From contig WRBK01000012.1 of NCBI GenBank assembly GCA_009784575.1, positions 1-49,811 on the forward strand: 49,811 nt of DNA, read 5' to 3'. This DNA comes from Defluviitaleaceae bacterium. GTDB taxonomy: Bacteria > Bacillota > Clostridia > Lachnospirales > WRAX01. The notes under the pieces were generated by a model. The model did not search any database. It was not told the origin of the DNA and saw nothing but the letters and a program-made list of their open reading frames with translations. A program made the translations under genes and the position numbers. How positions within the stretch are numbered: the stretch's first letter is position 1; every line of letters starts with the position of its first letter. Below are positions 17,785-26,134 of this stretch, piece after piece.

Positions 17785-18348
17785 ATGGAAGACCATATGA
17801 TTCTTGACATGTTTTTTGCTAGGCAAGAATCCGCCATAGCCGAAACACGTCAAAAATACGGCAAGCGTCTCTTTAGAGCATCAAAAAACATCCTGCATAG
17901 CAATGAGGATGCAGAAGAATGTGTAAACGACACATTAATGAAGGCTTGGGATGCCATACCACCAAATCGCCCTGCTATATTAGGAGCATTTTTGGCAAAA
18001 ATTGCTCGCAACCTTTCTATAAACAAATGGGAGGCTAAAAGTGCCGCAAAACGAGGCGGCGGCGAGGTGAACTTGCAGTTGACCGAGCTAGAAGAGTGCA
18101 TAGAGGCAAATGACGGCAGACCAGAAAAGGAATTTGAGGCAGCATTTGTGTCACAGGCAATAAACACCTTTTTGGCAGATATAGATAAAACCGCCAGAGT
18201 TGCTTTTGTATTGCGATATTTTCATGGCGAAAGTGTGCGCTCTATTAGCGAAAAATTCAAAATGAGCGAAAGCAAAATAAAATCTATATTATTTAGAACA
18301 CGTAAGAAACTAAAGACACATTTGGAAAAAGAGGGGGTAATGGTATGA
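17785..18348 (+). CDS. ECF-like RNA polymerase sigma factor
   Basis: The 187-residue protein has sigma region 2 (NEDAEECVNDTLMKAWDAIPPNRP, then FLAKIARNLSINKWEAKSAAKRGGGE) and region 4 (ARVAFVLRYFHGESVRSISEKFKMSESKIKSILFRTRKKLKTHLEKEG), with no region 3. I chose the ATG at 17785 with GAGAGGTGG upstream; the longer ORF start adds only SD-encoded residues. Its stop overlaps the next gene by 4 bases. Related clostridial sigma factors are usually followed by a larger membrane anti-sigma factor. Confidence 0.88.
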   Translation: MEDHMILDMFFARQESAIAETRQKYGKRLFRASKNILHSNEDAEECVNDTLMKAWDAIPPNRPAILGAFLAKIARNLSINKWEAKSAAKRGGGEVNLQLTELEECIEANDGRPEKEFEAAFVSQAINTFLADIDKTARVAFVLRYFHGESVRSISEKFKMSESKIKSILFRTRKKLKTHLEKEGVMV

Positions 18349-18566
18349 TTATAACAAAACAAGAAAAAGTAAAAAAGTTGTGGCTCTGTATAGGCGATAT
18401 TGACGATGCCTTTTTGGAAGAAGTAGAAACAGCAGATATAGTAGCAGAAAAAGTTGTGGCACGCAAAAAGATTATAAAATACAGCACGCTAGCAGCCGCA
18501 TCTGTCGGTGTAGCTACGACAATCTATTTTCTTCTACGCTCTAGGCGCACCGCCGCAAGCATTTAA
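18345..18566 (+). CDS. Miniature membrane partner of the sigma factor, possible anti-sigma
   Basis: This 73-residue protein has an acidic/charged cytoplasmic start (WLCIGDIDDAFLEEVETADIVAE) and one membrane helix near 46-62 (YSTLAAASVGVATTIYFLL), ending RSRRTAASI. The N-terminus resembles the start of the anti-sigma proteins that follow this sigma type (a '-IGDIDDxFLEEAE-' pattern), but the usual large extracellular domain is missing. It is translationally coupled to the sigma gene. It may be a reduced anti-sigma factor; I have no direct evidence that it binds. Confidence 0.65.
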   Translation: MIITKQEKVKKLWLCIGDIDDAFLEEVETADIVAEKVVARKKIIKYSTLAAASVGVATTIYFLLRSRRTAASI

Positions 18567-18589
18567 GAGAAAGTTCACGCAAAGTTCAT

Positions 18590-18632
18590 AAAGGGTAAAA
18601 TTCGACATCAAATCTTGGGAATTTTGCCCTTT
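18590..18632 (+). terminator. Hairpin ending the sigma-factor unit
   Basis: AAAGGG-T-AAAATT pairs with AATTTT-G-CCCTTT over a loop of ~17 bases (12 pairs and a T/G wobble). It lies 24 bases after the stop at 18566. No long T tract follows, so it is a moderate call. Confidence 0.5.
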
Positions 18633-18658
18633 ACAAACAAGATGGGTTCTTTTATATT
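18630..18658 (+). promoter_or_regulatory. Promoter of the PTS cluster
   Basis: TTTACA (18630-18635), 17 bases, TATATT (18653-18658). It lies 52 bases before the BglG-type regulator and directly after the hairpin. Confidence 0.55.
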
Positions 18659-18709
18659 TAAAGATGGAATACTATTTCATTTATTAACAAAGCGAGGCGA
18701 GTTTTTTGC

Positions 18710-20599
18710 ATGAAGCCTACCGAACCCAAAGATAGCTATTATCTCGGCAAGGAAGAGAGAGTGGACACAGCCTATTTTCATTTTTTGGCTGGGTTTAGCA
18801 TGACCTTAGATAATTTGGCTAAGGCAATGAATGTCAGCAAAACCACTCTAAAGAACAGCCTGCCTTTTGTGCGCAACATGATTGCAACATATTTTTTGAA
18901 CCTAGATTATATTGCAAAAACAGGTCTTATCGTTACAGGCGAAGAGCGGGAAATCCGTAAAGCTCTTTTGGATTTTTTGTACCTTAACTGCGAAATGACA
19001 GCGGCCGTTGATGGTGAAGTTTCTATAAGCTTTAACCACTTAAATCCTTGCTTGTGTGGCTTTGTTCGCGAAGTTGTCACGCCTTGTGCCATCGCCCATG
19101 GCGTACACATATTGTCATCTTTAAATAAGAATCTATCTATAAAAAACGATGAAATCTATTTCATAGGACTTCTAAAGTTAATAATACTCTTTTGGCGTTC
19201 AAAAAATGGCAATTTCTTGCCAAAAAATGTTGCTCCACGAGTGAACAAGAACGCCTTGGCTTCCTCTGAAGAATTGACAGCCATCGTCTCCCGTCGCTTT
19301 GAATGCAGTCTATCCCCAAGAGAGCTAGATGACTTTATCGTCATACTAAAAAAGGACTTTTTGATAAATGATGCAGAGTTTGACGAAGTACGTTTAATAG
19401 GCATACAAATTTTAATCCAGAGAACTATCTATGGTATCTTAACAGAAAGCTTATCGGACGATTTAATCATAGACAAACGGTTTAATCCCGAGATAGAATA
19501 TGCGCAGGAAATGCTCTTTGCCCATATGTACAAGGCTATAGAAAGACTGCGCACAAATATCCGTATAAGTAATCCATATCTAGCAAATATAAAAACAAAA
19601 CATTCTGACCTATTCGCACTAACATCACAAGGGCTTTTAAAACTGGAGGCTCTTTTAGGCAAACGCTTTAGCGAGGGCGAAATAGGATATGTCACTTTGC
19701 TTATCGAAAACCTTATCTCCGCCGTGCGACGCTCAATGCATAAGGTTAAAAATATTGTTATTGTGTGCGGGGCAGGTGCTGGGATTTCTGAAATAGTGCG
19801 ACAAAAAATAAGCCGTATTTTTGATGTAAATATAAAAAATGTAATACCTCACCACAAGCTAAAAGAGATACTTAAAGACCGCAGCATAGACTTAATAGTT
19901 TCCACCATAGACCTACACCCATCCGAACACACAAGCCATGATGCCATAGCCTATGTAAGCCCATTAATAACAGCGGCAGATGTTGAAATTCTTGCTAATT
20001 TGGGCATGAAAGAAAAGACATTCGAGCTTTTGCCCGATTTTGCTAAATTAATGAGCATAATTGAGGCAAATTGCGATATACTGGATAAAAACAAGCTAGA
20101 AACAGAGCTTCGGGGGCTTAGCGGCTATACCAAGGATGCGCCAAACAAATATGAGGCACTTCTTGGCTTGATTAATAAAAACGCCATAGCTTTGAACCAA
20201 AATGCCGCTACATGGCAAGATGCTATAACTCTCACTGGAGGGCTTTTGTATAAAAATGGTAATATAGATTATAGCTATATTGATGCCATGATAGAAAATG
20301 TAGAAAAACTAGGACCATATATAATCTTAGGCAAAAATATAGCTTTGCCACATGCCGAAAATATAGGAAATGTTCACAAATCTGGTTTTTCATTAATAAC
20401 TTTGGCTACGCCTGTATTTTTCGAAAATAATAGCGCGGCAGATATAATAATATGCTTTTGCGCAAAGGAAAAAAGTGATGTTTCAGAGGCTCTTGTGGCC
20501 ATGATAGAGCTGATAGATTATTATGACATCTTTAAATCTCGTAGTATCAAGACATCACAAGATGTGATGGATTATATAAAAAATCTAGCAAATTCTTAG
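18710..20599 (+). CDS. BglG/MtlR-type PTS-regulated transcription regulator
   Basis: The 629-residue protein has an N-terminal HTH (MTLDNLAKAMNVSKTTLKNSL), two PRD regions (~180-290 and ~295-400), an EIIB-like Rossmann segment (NIVIVCGAGAGISEIVRQKI, with Cys in the phosphocysteine position) and a C-terminal EIIA type-2 domain (NIALPHAENIGNVHKSGFSLITL, His as phospho-acceptor). These proteins switch PTS operons on according to substrate and phosphorylation state. It heads the IIA-IIB-IIC-SIS genes and probably regulates them. The extra EIIB and EIIA domains allow direct sensing of the transporter. Confidence 0.9.
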   Translation: MKPTEPKDSYYLGKEERVDTAYFHFLAGFSMTLDNLAKAMNVSKTTLKNSLPFVRNMIATYFLNLDYIAKTGLIVTGEEREIRKALLDFLYLNCEMTAAVDGEVSISFNHLNPCLCGFVREVVTPCAIAHGVHILSSLNKNLSIKNDEIYFIGLLKLIILFWRSKNGNFLPKNVAPRVNKNALASSEELTAIVSRRFECSLSPRELDDFIVILKKDFLINDAEFDEVRLIGIQILIQRTIYGILTESLSDDLIIDKRFNPEIEYAQEMLFAHMYKAIERLRTNIRISNPYLANIKTKHSDLFALTSQGLLKLEALLGKRFSEGEIGYVTLLIENLISAVRRSMHKVKNIVIVCGAGAGISEIVRQKISRIFDVNIKNVIPHHKLKEILKDRSIDLIVSTIDLHPSEHTSHDAIAYVSPLITAADVEILANLGMKEKTFELLPDFAKLMSIIEANCDILDKNKLETELRGLSGYTKDAPNKYEALLGLINKNAIALNQNAATWQDAITLTGGLLYKNGNIDYSYIDAMIENVEKLGPYIILGKNIALPHAENIGNVHKSGFSLITLATPVFFENNSAADIIICFCAKEKSDVSEALVAMIELIDYYDIFKSRSIKTSQDVMDYIKNLANS

Positions 20600-20615
20600 A
20601 AAGAAGGTGAAAGCA

Positions 20616-21047
20616 TTGAGCCTTTTAAGCACAGAAAGAATAGGGTTATTGGATGAGGCAAAAGATAGCATAGAAAGCATAATATCCGCAGGAAACTATT
20701 TAAAGCAGGCAGGCTATGTAACAGATGGCTATGTGCAGTCTATGGTAAATAGCTTTGAGCAAAATGGGCCATATTTTGCATTAGCACCACATTTTGCCAT
20801 GCCACATGCCCGACCCAGTGATGAGGTGTTGAAGACAGGCATATCGCTAATAACATTAAAAAATCCTGTAGATTTTGGCAACAAAAATGACCCTATAAAG
20901 GTGATAATTGCACTTGCGGCAAAAAGCGGCGAAGAGCATCTAATCTTTATGAAAAAGGTAGCAAGCGTGCTTATGCAAGAAAATATCATAGAAAGATTAT
21001 ATAGCTGTAAAAGTGCGGATGAAATACTGGCAATTGTGAATCAATAG
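20616..21047 (+). CDS. PTS EIIA component, fructose/ascorbate type
   Basis: The 143-residue cytoplasmic EIIA type-2 domain has its phospho-His in APHFAMPHARP and the KTGISLITLKNPVDFG segment that follows. It passes phosphate from HPr to the EIIB encoded next. I prefer the TTG at 20616, 6 bases after AAGAAGGTG; the GTG at 20607 lies inside that site. The gene is 16 bases after the regulator. Confidence 0.88.
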   Translation: MSLLSTERIGLLDEAKDSIESIISAGNYLKQAGYVTDGYVQSMVNSFEQNGPYFALAPHFAMPHARPSDEVLKTGISLITLKNPVDFGNKNDPIKVIIALAAKSGEEHLIFMKKVASVLMQENIIERLYSCKSADEILAIVNQ

Positions 21048-21131
21048 GCATGTCCCATAAATTGGTTCAGCAAGGGTTATCGGACAAGTCTAATAATAAA
21101 CATAAATAAGAATTCCAAGAGGAGGTTTTTT

Positions 21132-21422
21132 ATGACTAGGTTAAAAATCATAGCTGTATGCGGTTTCGGTGTTGGGTCTTCGCTTCTGCTAAAAATGAAG
21201 GTGGATGAAATGCTAAAGAAAAATGGCATGACCCACAATGTAGAGACCTGCGATGTAGGGTCGGCAACATCCATCGCCTGTGACATCATCTTCACCTCTA
21301 ACGAGCTAGCAGGCAAGATAAGCGAAAGGGCATCCGTGCCTGTCATAGCCATCGGCAATTTCTTGGATTTGGACGAAATCCAAGATAAAGGACTAGATAT
21401 TATCAAAAACTTAATGAGTTAA
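21132..21422 (+). CDS. PTS EIIB component, ascorbate type
   Basis: This 96-residue protein has the P-loop CGFGVGSSLLLKMKV with Cys10 as the phosphate carrier, and the SgaB/UlaB-like length. It phosphorylates the sugar brought in by EIIC. GAGGAGG precedes the ATG. It is the third gene of the cluster. Confidence 0.9.
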   Translation: MTRLKIIAVCGFGVGSSLLLKMKVDEMLKKNGMTHNVETCDVGSATSIACDIIFTSNELAGKISERASVPVIAIGNFLDLDEIQDKGLDIIKNLMS

Positions 21423-21435
21423 GGAGGAAGAACAC

Positions 21436-22719
21436 ATGGTAGTTGTGGATTTTATTATTAATCAGATTTTGCGTGAAGCACCGATATTTCTCGGTCTTAT
21501 AGCTCTTTTTGGCTTATTGCTTCAGCGTAAGGGTTTTTCGGACATTGTTTCTGGAACGATGAAAACCATTGTTGGCGTTGTTATTCTTGGCATCGGTGTA
21601 GATATTTTGATTGGCTCAATTTTGCCACTTATCGGTGCGTTTTCGGTTATAAACGATATACCAGAGGCAGAAGCTATGGTGACAATGGGTGCTGATGGTC
21701 TCATAGCCACTTATGGCGCAAATATTGGTCTTTCCATGCTCTTCGCTTTTATCATCAACCTTATCGTGGCACGTTTTACGCCGCTTAAAAACATTTTCCT
21801 CACAGGCCACATGCTTTTCTGGTTCCCATTCATTTTTGTGGCGGTAGCTGTAGAGTCTGGTCTTACAGGCATGGCAATCACGATATTTGCTACTATCTTT
21901 ACGTCTATCTACATTATCGTTTTCCCTGCGCTTATCAAGCCATTTGTGCGCAAAGTAACAGGCAACGACAGCTTTACCCTTGGTCATCCAACAATAGGCT
22001 TGAGTCTTATAGCTGGCTGGGTAGGCAAGCTTGTTGGCAATAAAGAAAAGTCTACAGAAGATATCAAGTTTCCAAAGCAAATGGAGTTTTTGCGCGAGAT
22101 AACAATTACATCATCTCTCGTTGTATTTGTTGTTTTCCTAGTTGTTAGCTTTATGGTTGGCATTGGCTCTGCTGGCGAAGTATTCGGCACAGAAACCAAC
22201 TTTGTTATGTACTCTTTGCTACAAGGCCTAACATTCGGCGCAGGTCTTACTGTTCTATTGCTTGGTGTGCGCATGATGCTTGCAGAAATCATTCCTGCAT
22301 TCAAAGGTATTGCTGATAAACTCATCCCAAATGCTGTACCAGCTTTGGATTGCCCTATCATCTTCCCATTTGCACCAAATGCGGTTCTCATCGGCTTTAT
22401 CGTGTCCATGATAACCTCTACCGCAACCATCATACTTTTCGGTGCATTCAGCCTTGTACCATTTATCCTTCTGCCTTTAACCATAACCTGCTTCTTTGAG
22501 ATAGGTACAGCTTCTGTTATAGCTAATGGTACTGGTGGTCTGCGCGGCTCCATCATTGGCTCTGCTGTAGCTGGCGTTGTTATGGTTGTATTTGTTGCCA
22601 TTTCTATCCCATTCCTAAGCACAACAGTTGCAGACTGGATTCTTATTTTCGGCGGCAATGACTTCTCTCTATGGGCTGTTATCTCTGGCTTGATTGGTAA
22701 TATCTTTGGCGGAGGTTGA
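21436..22719 (+). CDS. PTS EIIC component, ascorbate (UlaA/SgaT) type
   Basis: The 427-residue membrane protein has ~11 hydrophobic segments and the UlaA-family features QILREAPIFLGLIALFGLLLQRK at the start and HPTIGLSLIAGWVGKLVG in the middle. It carries the sugar across the membrane. Family assignment does not settle the substrate, since UlaA-type permeases serve several sugars. A GGAGG site precedes the ATG and the stop overlaps the SIS gene's ribosome binding site. Confidence 0.92.
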   Translation: MVVVDFIINQILREAPIFLGLIALFGLLLQRKGFSDIVSGTMKTIVGVVILGIGVDILIGSILPLIGAFSVINDIPEAEAMVTMGADGLIATYGANIGLSMLFAFIINLIVARFTPLKNIFLTGHMLFWFPFIFVAVAVESGLTGMAITIFATIFTSIYIIVFPALIKPFVRKVTGNDSFTLGHPTIGLSLIAGWVGKLVGNKEKSTEDIKFPKQMEFLREITITSSLVVFVVFLVVSFMVGIGSAGEVFGTETNFVMYSLLQGLTFGAGLTVLLLGVRMMLAEIIPAFKGIADKLIPNAVPALDCPIIFPFAPNAVLIGFIVSMITSTATIILFGAFSLVPFILLPLTITCFFEIGTASVIANGTGGLRGSIIGSAVAGVVMVVFVAISIPFLSTTVADWILIFGGNDFSLWAVISGLIGNIFGGG

Positions 22720-22721
22720 TT

Positions 22722-23465
22722 ATGAATCAATACTTAGCCAAATATCATGAGGAAATACAGCGTATACAGAAAAACGTAATGGAGCAAGAGATAGGCAAAA
22801 TTGAGGAGGTAGGCGGGTTATTTGCAAAAACAGTGCAAGAAGGTGGCGCGATATTCGTCTTTGGTGCATCGCACGCTGGCATTATTGCAGAGGAAATGTT
22901 TTATAGAACAGGTGGTTTGGCTGTTATAAATCCGCTATTCTCCCCTACCCTAATGCTCAACACACGTCCCGCCACTTTAACATCGCAAATGGAGCGTTTG
23001 CTAGGCTTTGGAGCTACCCTGCTGGACACCTCGCCTGCAAAAAAAGGTGATGTCCTACTGCTTCATTCAGTTTCTGGGCGCAATGCTGTGAGTATAGATA
23101 TGGCAATACGTGCAAAGGAGCTTGGAATGCATGTTGTAGCCATCACAAATCTCACATATTCTAAACAAGTAACATCGCGCCACCCAAGCGGCAAAAATCT
23201 ATATCAGCTAGCGGATATTGTTATAGATAATCATGGAGATTTTGAAGATTCTTCTGTGAAACTAGACAATATTGCGCAAGGTATAGGTCCAACATCCAGC
23301 GTTGTGGGCTGTATGATAGCTAATTTGATTGTGATAGCCACTGCGGCGGGTCTGGTCGAATTAGGCATGGCACCCCCAATCTTTCATAGCGCAAATGTGG
23401 ATGGCGGCGATAGTTATAATGCCAAACTCTTTGAGCAATATAAAGACCGAATACACTATATGTAA
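22722..23465 (+). CDS. SIS-domain sugar isomerase-like protein (UPF0309)
   Basis: The 247-residue protein has the phosphosugar-binding SIS fold: FVFGASHAGIIAEEMFYRTGG, LLHSVSGRNAVSIDMA, then VTSRHPSGKNLYQLADIVID and SANVDGG. This is the UPF0309 pattern. It probably isomerises or binds the phosphosugar delivered by the PTS genes just upstream. The ATG at 22722 follows GGAGG by 6 bases. Confidence 0.88.
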   Translation: MNQYLAKYHEEIQRIQKNVMEQEIGKIEEVGGLFAKTVQEGGAIFVFGASHAGIIAEEMFYRTGGLAVINPLFSPTLMLNTRPATLTSQMERLLGFGATLLDTSPAKKGDVLLLHSVSGRNAVSIDMAIRAKELGMHVVAITNLTYSKQVTSRHPSGKNLYQLADIVIDNHGDFEDSSVKLDNIAQGIGPTSSVVGCMIANLIVIATAAGLVELGMAPPIFHSANVDGGDSYNAKLFEQYKDRIHYM

Positions 23466-23477
23466 ACTCTTTATCAC

Positions 23478-23510
23478 AAAACCGCATCTAAATAAAGATG
23501 CGGTTTTGTT
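23478..23510 (+). terminator. Terminator of the PTS cluster
   Basis: AAAACCGCATCT-AAATAA-AGATGCGGTTTT followed by GTT. A perfect 12-pair stem 13 bases after the SIS stop. Confidence 0.85.
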
Positions 23511-23511
23511 A

Positions 23512-23540
23512 TTGTATCGTGTCGTGGGGTATGATATAAT
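23512..23540 (+). promoter_or_regulatory. Promoter for the CPBP-hemZ-glycosyltransferase genes
   Basis: TTGTAT (23512-23517), 17 bases, perfect TATAAT (23535-23540), 40 bases before the CPBP start. Confidence 0.7.
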
Positions 23541-23580
23541 AATTGCTAGAGAATTTTAAGTCTAAAACTAAGGAGAACAT

Positions 23581-24702
23581 ATGGATAACAATAATAATCA
23601 AGACTATGCAGACCTGCGCGAAGGTTTTATCAGCGATTTTGCGCCAAATGTCCCGCCTCCTCATGATAATACACATATTGGCAAGCCCAATTTTGCGCCA
23701 AAGCATTCTAATTTATTTATGCTTATTTTGGTGCTTACAAATATCTTTTTGCAATTTATGCTGATTATTGTTTTTGCCGTTATGATGATTACGAGCCCAA
23801 CTCATACAGCAGAGTCACTAGCTGCCGCCATTCCTTCTTGGGTACAAATGCTTGGTAGTCAGGTGCTTATGCTTGGTGTTCCATGTACCATTTATCTCAT
23901 CATTAAGCGCAAGTATATCAGGGAGATATTGCCATTTCGCCGCTTAGGGTGGCGCAATGTATTGATGGTTTCTGGTCTCACAATAGCAATGATACCCTTG
24001 CTTGGTGTTGTTAATGCTGTTAGCCAGCTTGTTTTCCCTAATGTCATTGCAGAAGCCATGGTGGGCGTGCTTGCAGAGGGTGGCTTGTGGCTTTCTTTAA
24101 TGATTTTTGCTATTGTTCCGCCTTTCTTTGAGGAAATAGCCTTTCGTGGCATAGGTTTTGTGGGCTTTAAGCAAGTCAAGATAGGCATTGCCGCATTTAT
24201 AAATGGCTTGATTTTCGGTGCTTTGCATATGAATATGAATCAATTTATATATGCATTTGCGGGCGGCGTTATTTTTTGCTATATGATGTATTACACAAAA
24301 TCTATATGGGCACCGATTCTATCGCATTTTATTATCAATGCTTATGGTGCAGTTATGACATTCTTCCTTATAGAAACCGACCTATCATATCTCGCGGCTA
24401 CAACTACCCAGGTAGAGCTTAATTTGGGTGGTGCAGAAGTCATTATCACCGTTATTGTTATGGGTGTAATCACGCTTGTTTTCTTGGCGGCATTTATCGC
24501 CATATACATCCCCTTTAAGCGGCACAATATCAAGCGCAATGAGGCAGAAGGCATCGTCACCGATACAGCCGCTGCCGCTCGCGAGGCAGGTTTGCGCCCA
24601 CCTAGGGCATTCACATGGGCAGCATGGGTTTCTGTTGTCTTTTTCGTAATGATAATGAGCTTGATTTATATTATATTCCCTCTTATGGAGACCATGTTAT
24701 GA
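23581..24702 (+). CDS. CPBP intramembrane glutamic protease (CAAX/Abi family)
   Basis: The 373-residue protein has about eight membrane segments. The active-site motif EEIAFRG (EExxxR) is near 184, followed by His motifs in GALHMNMNQF and SHFIIN. An N-terminal soluble stretch of ~40 residues is rich in Asn and Pro. CPBP members cleave membrane proteins or bacteriocin precursors, and some give immunity. AAGGAG precedes the ATG. Its stop overlaps the hemZ start (ATGA). Confidence 0.88.
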   Translation: MDNNNNQDYADLREGFISDFAPNVPPPHDNTHIGKPNFAPKHSNLFMLILVLTNIFLQFMLIIVFAVMMITSPTHTAESLAAAIPSWVQMLGSQVLMLGVPCTIYLIIKRKYIREILPFRRLGWRNVLMVSGLTIAMIPLLGVVNAVSQLVFPNVIAEAMVGVLAEGGLWLSLMIFAIVPPFFEEIAFRGIGFVGFKQVKIGIAAFINGLIFGALHMNMNQFIYAFAGGVIFCYMMYYTKSIWAPILSHFIINAYGAVMTFFLIETDLSYLAATTTQVELNLGGAEVIITVIVMGVITLVFLAAFIAIYIPFKRHNIKRNEAEGIVTDTAAAAREAGLRPPRAFTWAAWVSVVFFVMIMSLIYIIFPLMETML

Positions 24703-26123
24703 AGTTCATAGTACAAGGAGATTTGCCGCATCATGACATACAGACTATGGCACAGGTATTTTTTCATCGTATAGGCTTTGACTTGATATCCGAGCCGCCA
24801 AAAGATGGGCTTTGTTTGCATATGCAGCGCAAGGGTCGTGCCATAAAAGCAATCTTATACGAAAACAACATTGCTATCGATAAATTTAATGCCCAGATTG
24901 ATTTTGATGACGATAGTAGTGTTTGTCGCGCCACCAAATTAGCTGTATACGCTATTTTGACAGCATATACCAAGCATCGCCCACCATGGGGCTTGCTAAC
25001 AGGCATACGTCCCACAAAAATCGCCGCAAGCCTTTTGGCAGAAGGTTTTTCAGATAAGCAAATACAGCATAAACTTAAAACTCATCATTTGGTAGACCAC
25101 AGCCGCGCCGCACTTTGTACACAGATTGCGCAAATGCAAAAATACATCTTGGACGATAGTGTATCGCCAAAGGATGCTGTCAGCATCTATATTTCAATAC
25201 CTTTTTGCCCCTCCATATGCCATTATTGTTCATTTTCTGGATATCCTGCGGACAAGTACACAAAGCATATGTATGGTTATATAACAGCTTTGATAAAGGA
25301 AATTGAGTATCTTGGACAGCTATGTCGTGACAAGTATATAGAAAATATTTACATTGGCGGTGGCACACCTACAGCTCTTGATGATGTGAACTTTGTTCGC
25401 CTTTTGACCACTGTATCAAAGCATTTAATGGCGGATAAAGCCTTTGAATATACCATAGAGGCAGGGCGACCAGATACAATAACCAATGAAAAGTTAGCAC
25501 TTATGCGCCGTTATGGTGCATCGCGCATTTCCATAAACCCCCAAACGCTTAATGATGCCACCTTGACCAAAATAGGTCGTCAGCATACGTCAGCTCAGTT
25601 TATAAGAGCGTACAAGATGGCACAGGATTCAGGCTTTGACAATATTAATATAGATTTAATATTAGGGCTGCCTGATGAGACTTTGGACGATGTTTACCGT
25701 ACCTTGGACGGCATAGTAGAACTCAACCCTAAGTCATGCACCATACATACATTATCCGTTAAGCGTGCATCCAAAATGCATCAAGATAAAGAAATACATA
25801 GTATCTCGCAGATGAGCGATATGCTCTTGGCAAGCCGCGCCTATATGGATTCTCTTAGCTTAGAGCCATACTATATGTACAGACAAAAAAATTCCTTGGG
25901 CAATTATGAAAATGTGGGTTATGCTTCGTTAGGTTATGCTTGCCATTATAATATCCAAATAATGGAAGAAAAGCAAACCATATATGCGGCTGGTGCAGGT
26001 GCTATTACAAAACTGGTAGATATTGAATCAGGGCGTATAGAGCGTGTGTTTAATCTGCGCAACCCTGTAGAATATATAGAAAAAGTGGATGAAATGATAG
26101 AGCGAAAGAAAAGGCAAGTTTAA
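24699..26123 (+). CDS. hemZ: HemZ, coproporphyrinogen dehydrogenase-like radical SAM protein
   Basis: The 474-residue protein has an N-terminal ~165-residue extension typical of clostridial HemZ (including PPWGLLTGIRPTKIA) and the radical SAM cluster CPSICHYC (Cys170, Cys174, Cys177). The HemN-like IGGGTPTAL, AGRPDTI and RISINPQT motifs follow. It belongs to the oxygen-independent coproporphyrinogen oxidase family. Members of this branch may instead be heme-handling enzymes, so the exact reaction is uncertain. ATG at 24699, coupled to the CPBP gene. Confidence 0.9.
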   Translation: MKFIVQGDLPHHDIQTMAQVFFHRIGFDLISEPPKDGLCLHMQRKGRAIKAILYENNIAIDKFNAQIDFDDDSSVCRATKLAVYAILTAYTKHRPPWGLLTGIRPTKIAASLLAEGFSDKQIQHKLKTHHLVDHSRAALCTQIAQMQKYILDDSVSPKDAVSIYISIPFCPSICHYCSFSGYPADKYTKHMYGYITALIKEIEYLGQLCRDKYIENIYIGGGTPTALDDVNFVRLLTTVSKHLMADKAFEYTIEAGRPDTITNEKLALMRRYGASRISINPQTLNDATLTKIGRQHTSAQFIRAYKMAQDSGFDNINIDLILGLPDETLDDVYRTLDGIVELNPKSCTIHTLSVKRASKMHQDKEIHSISQMSDMLLASRAYMDSLSLEPYYMYRQKNSLGNYENVGYASLGYACHYNIQIMEEKQTIYAAGAGAITKLVDIESGRIERVFNLRNPVEYIEKVDEMIERKKRQV

Positions 26124-26134
26124 GGAGATTTCAG

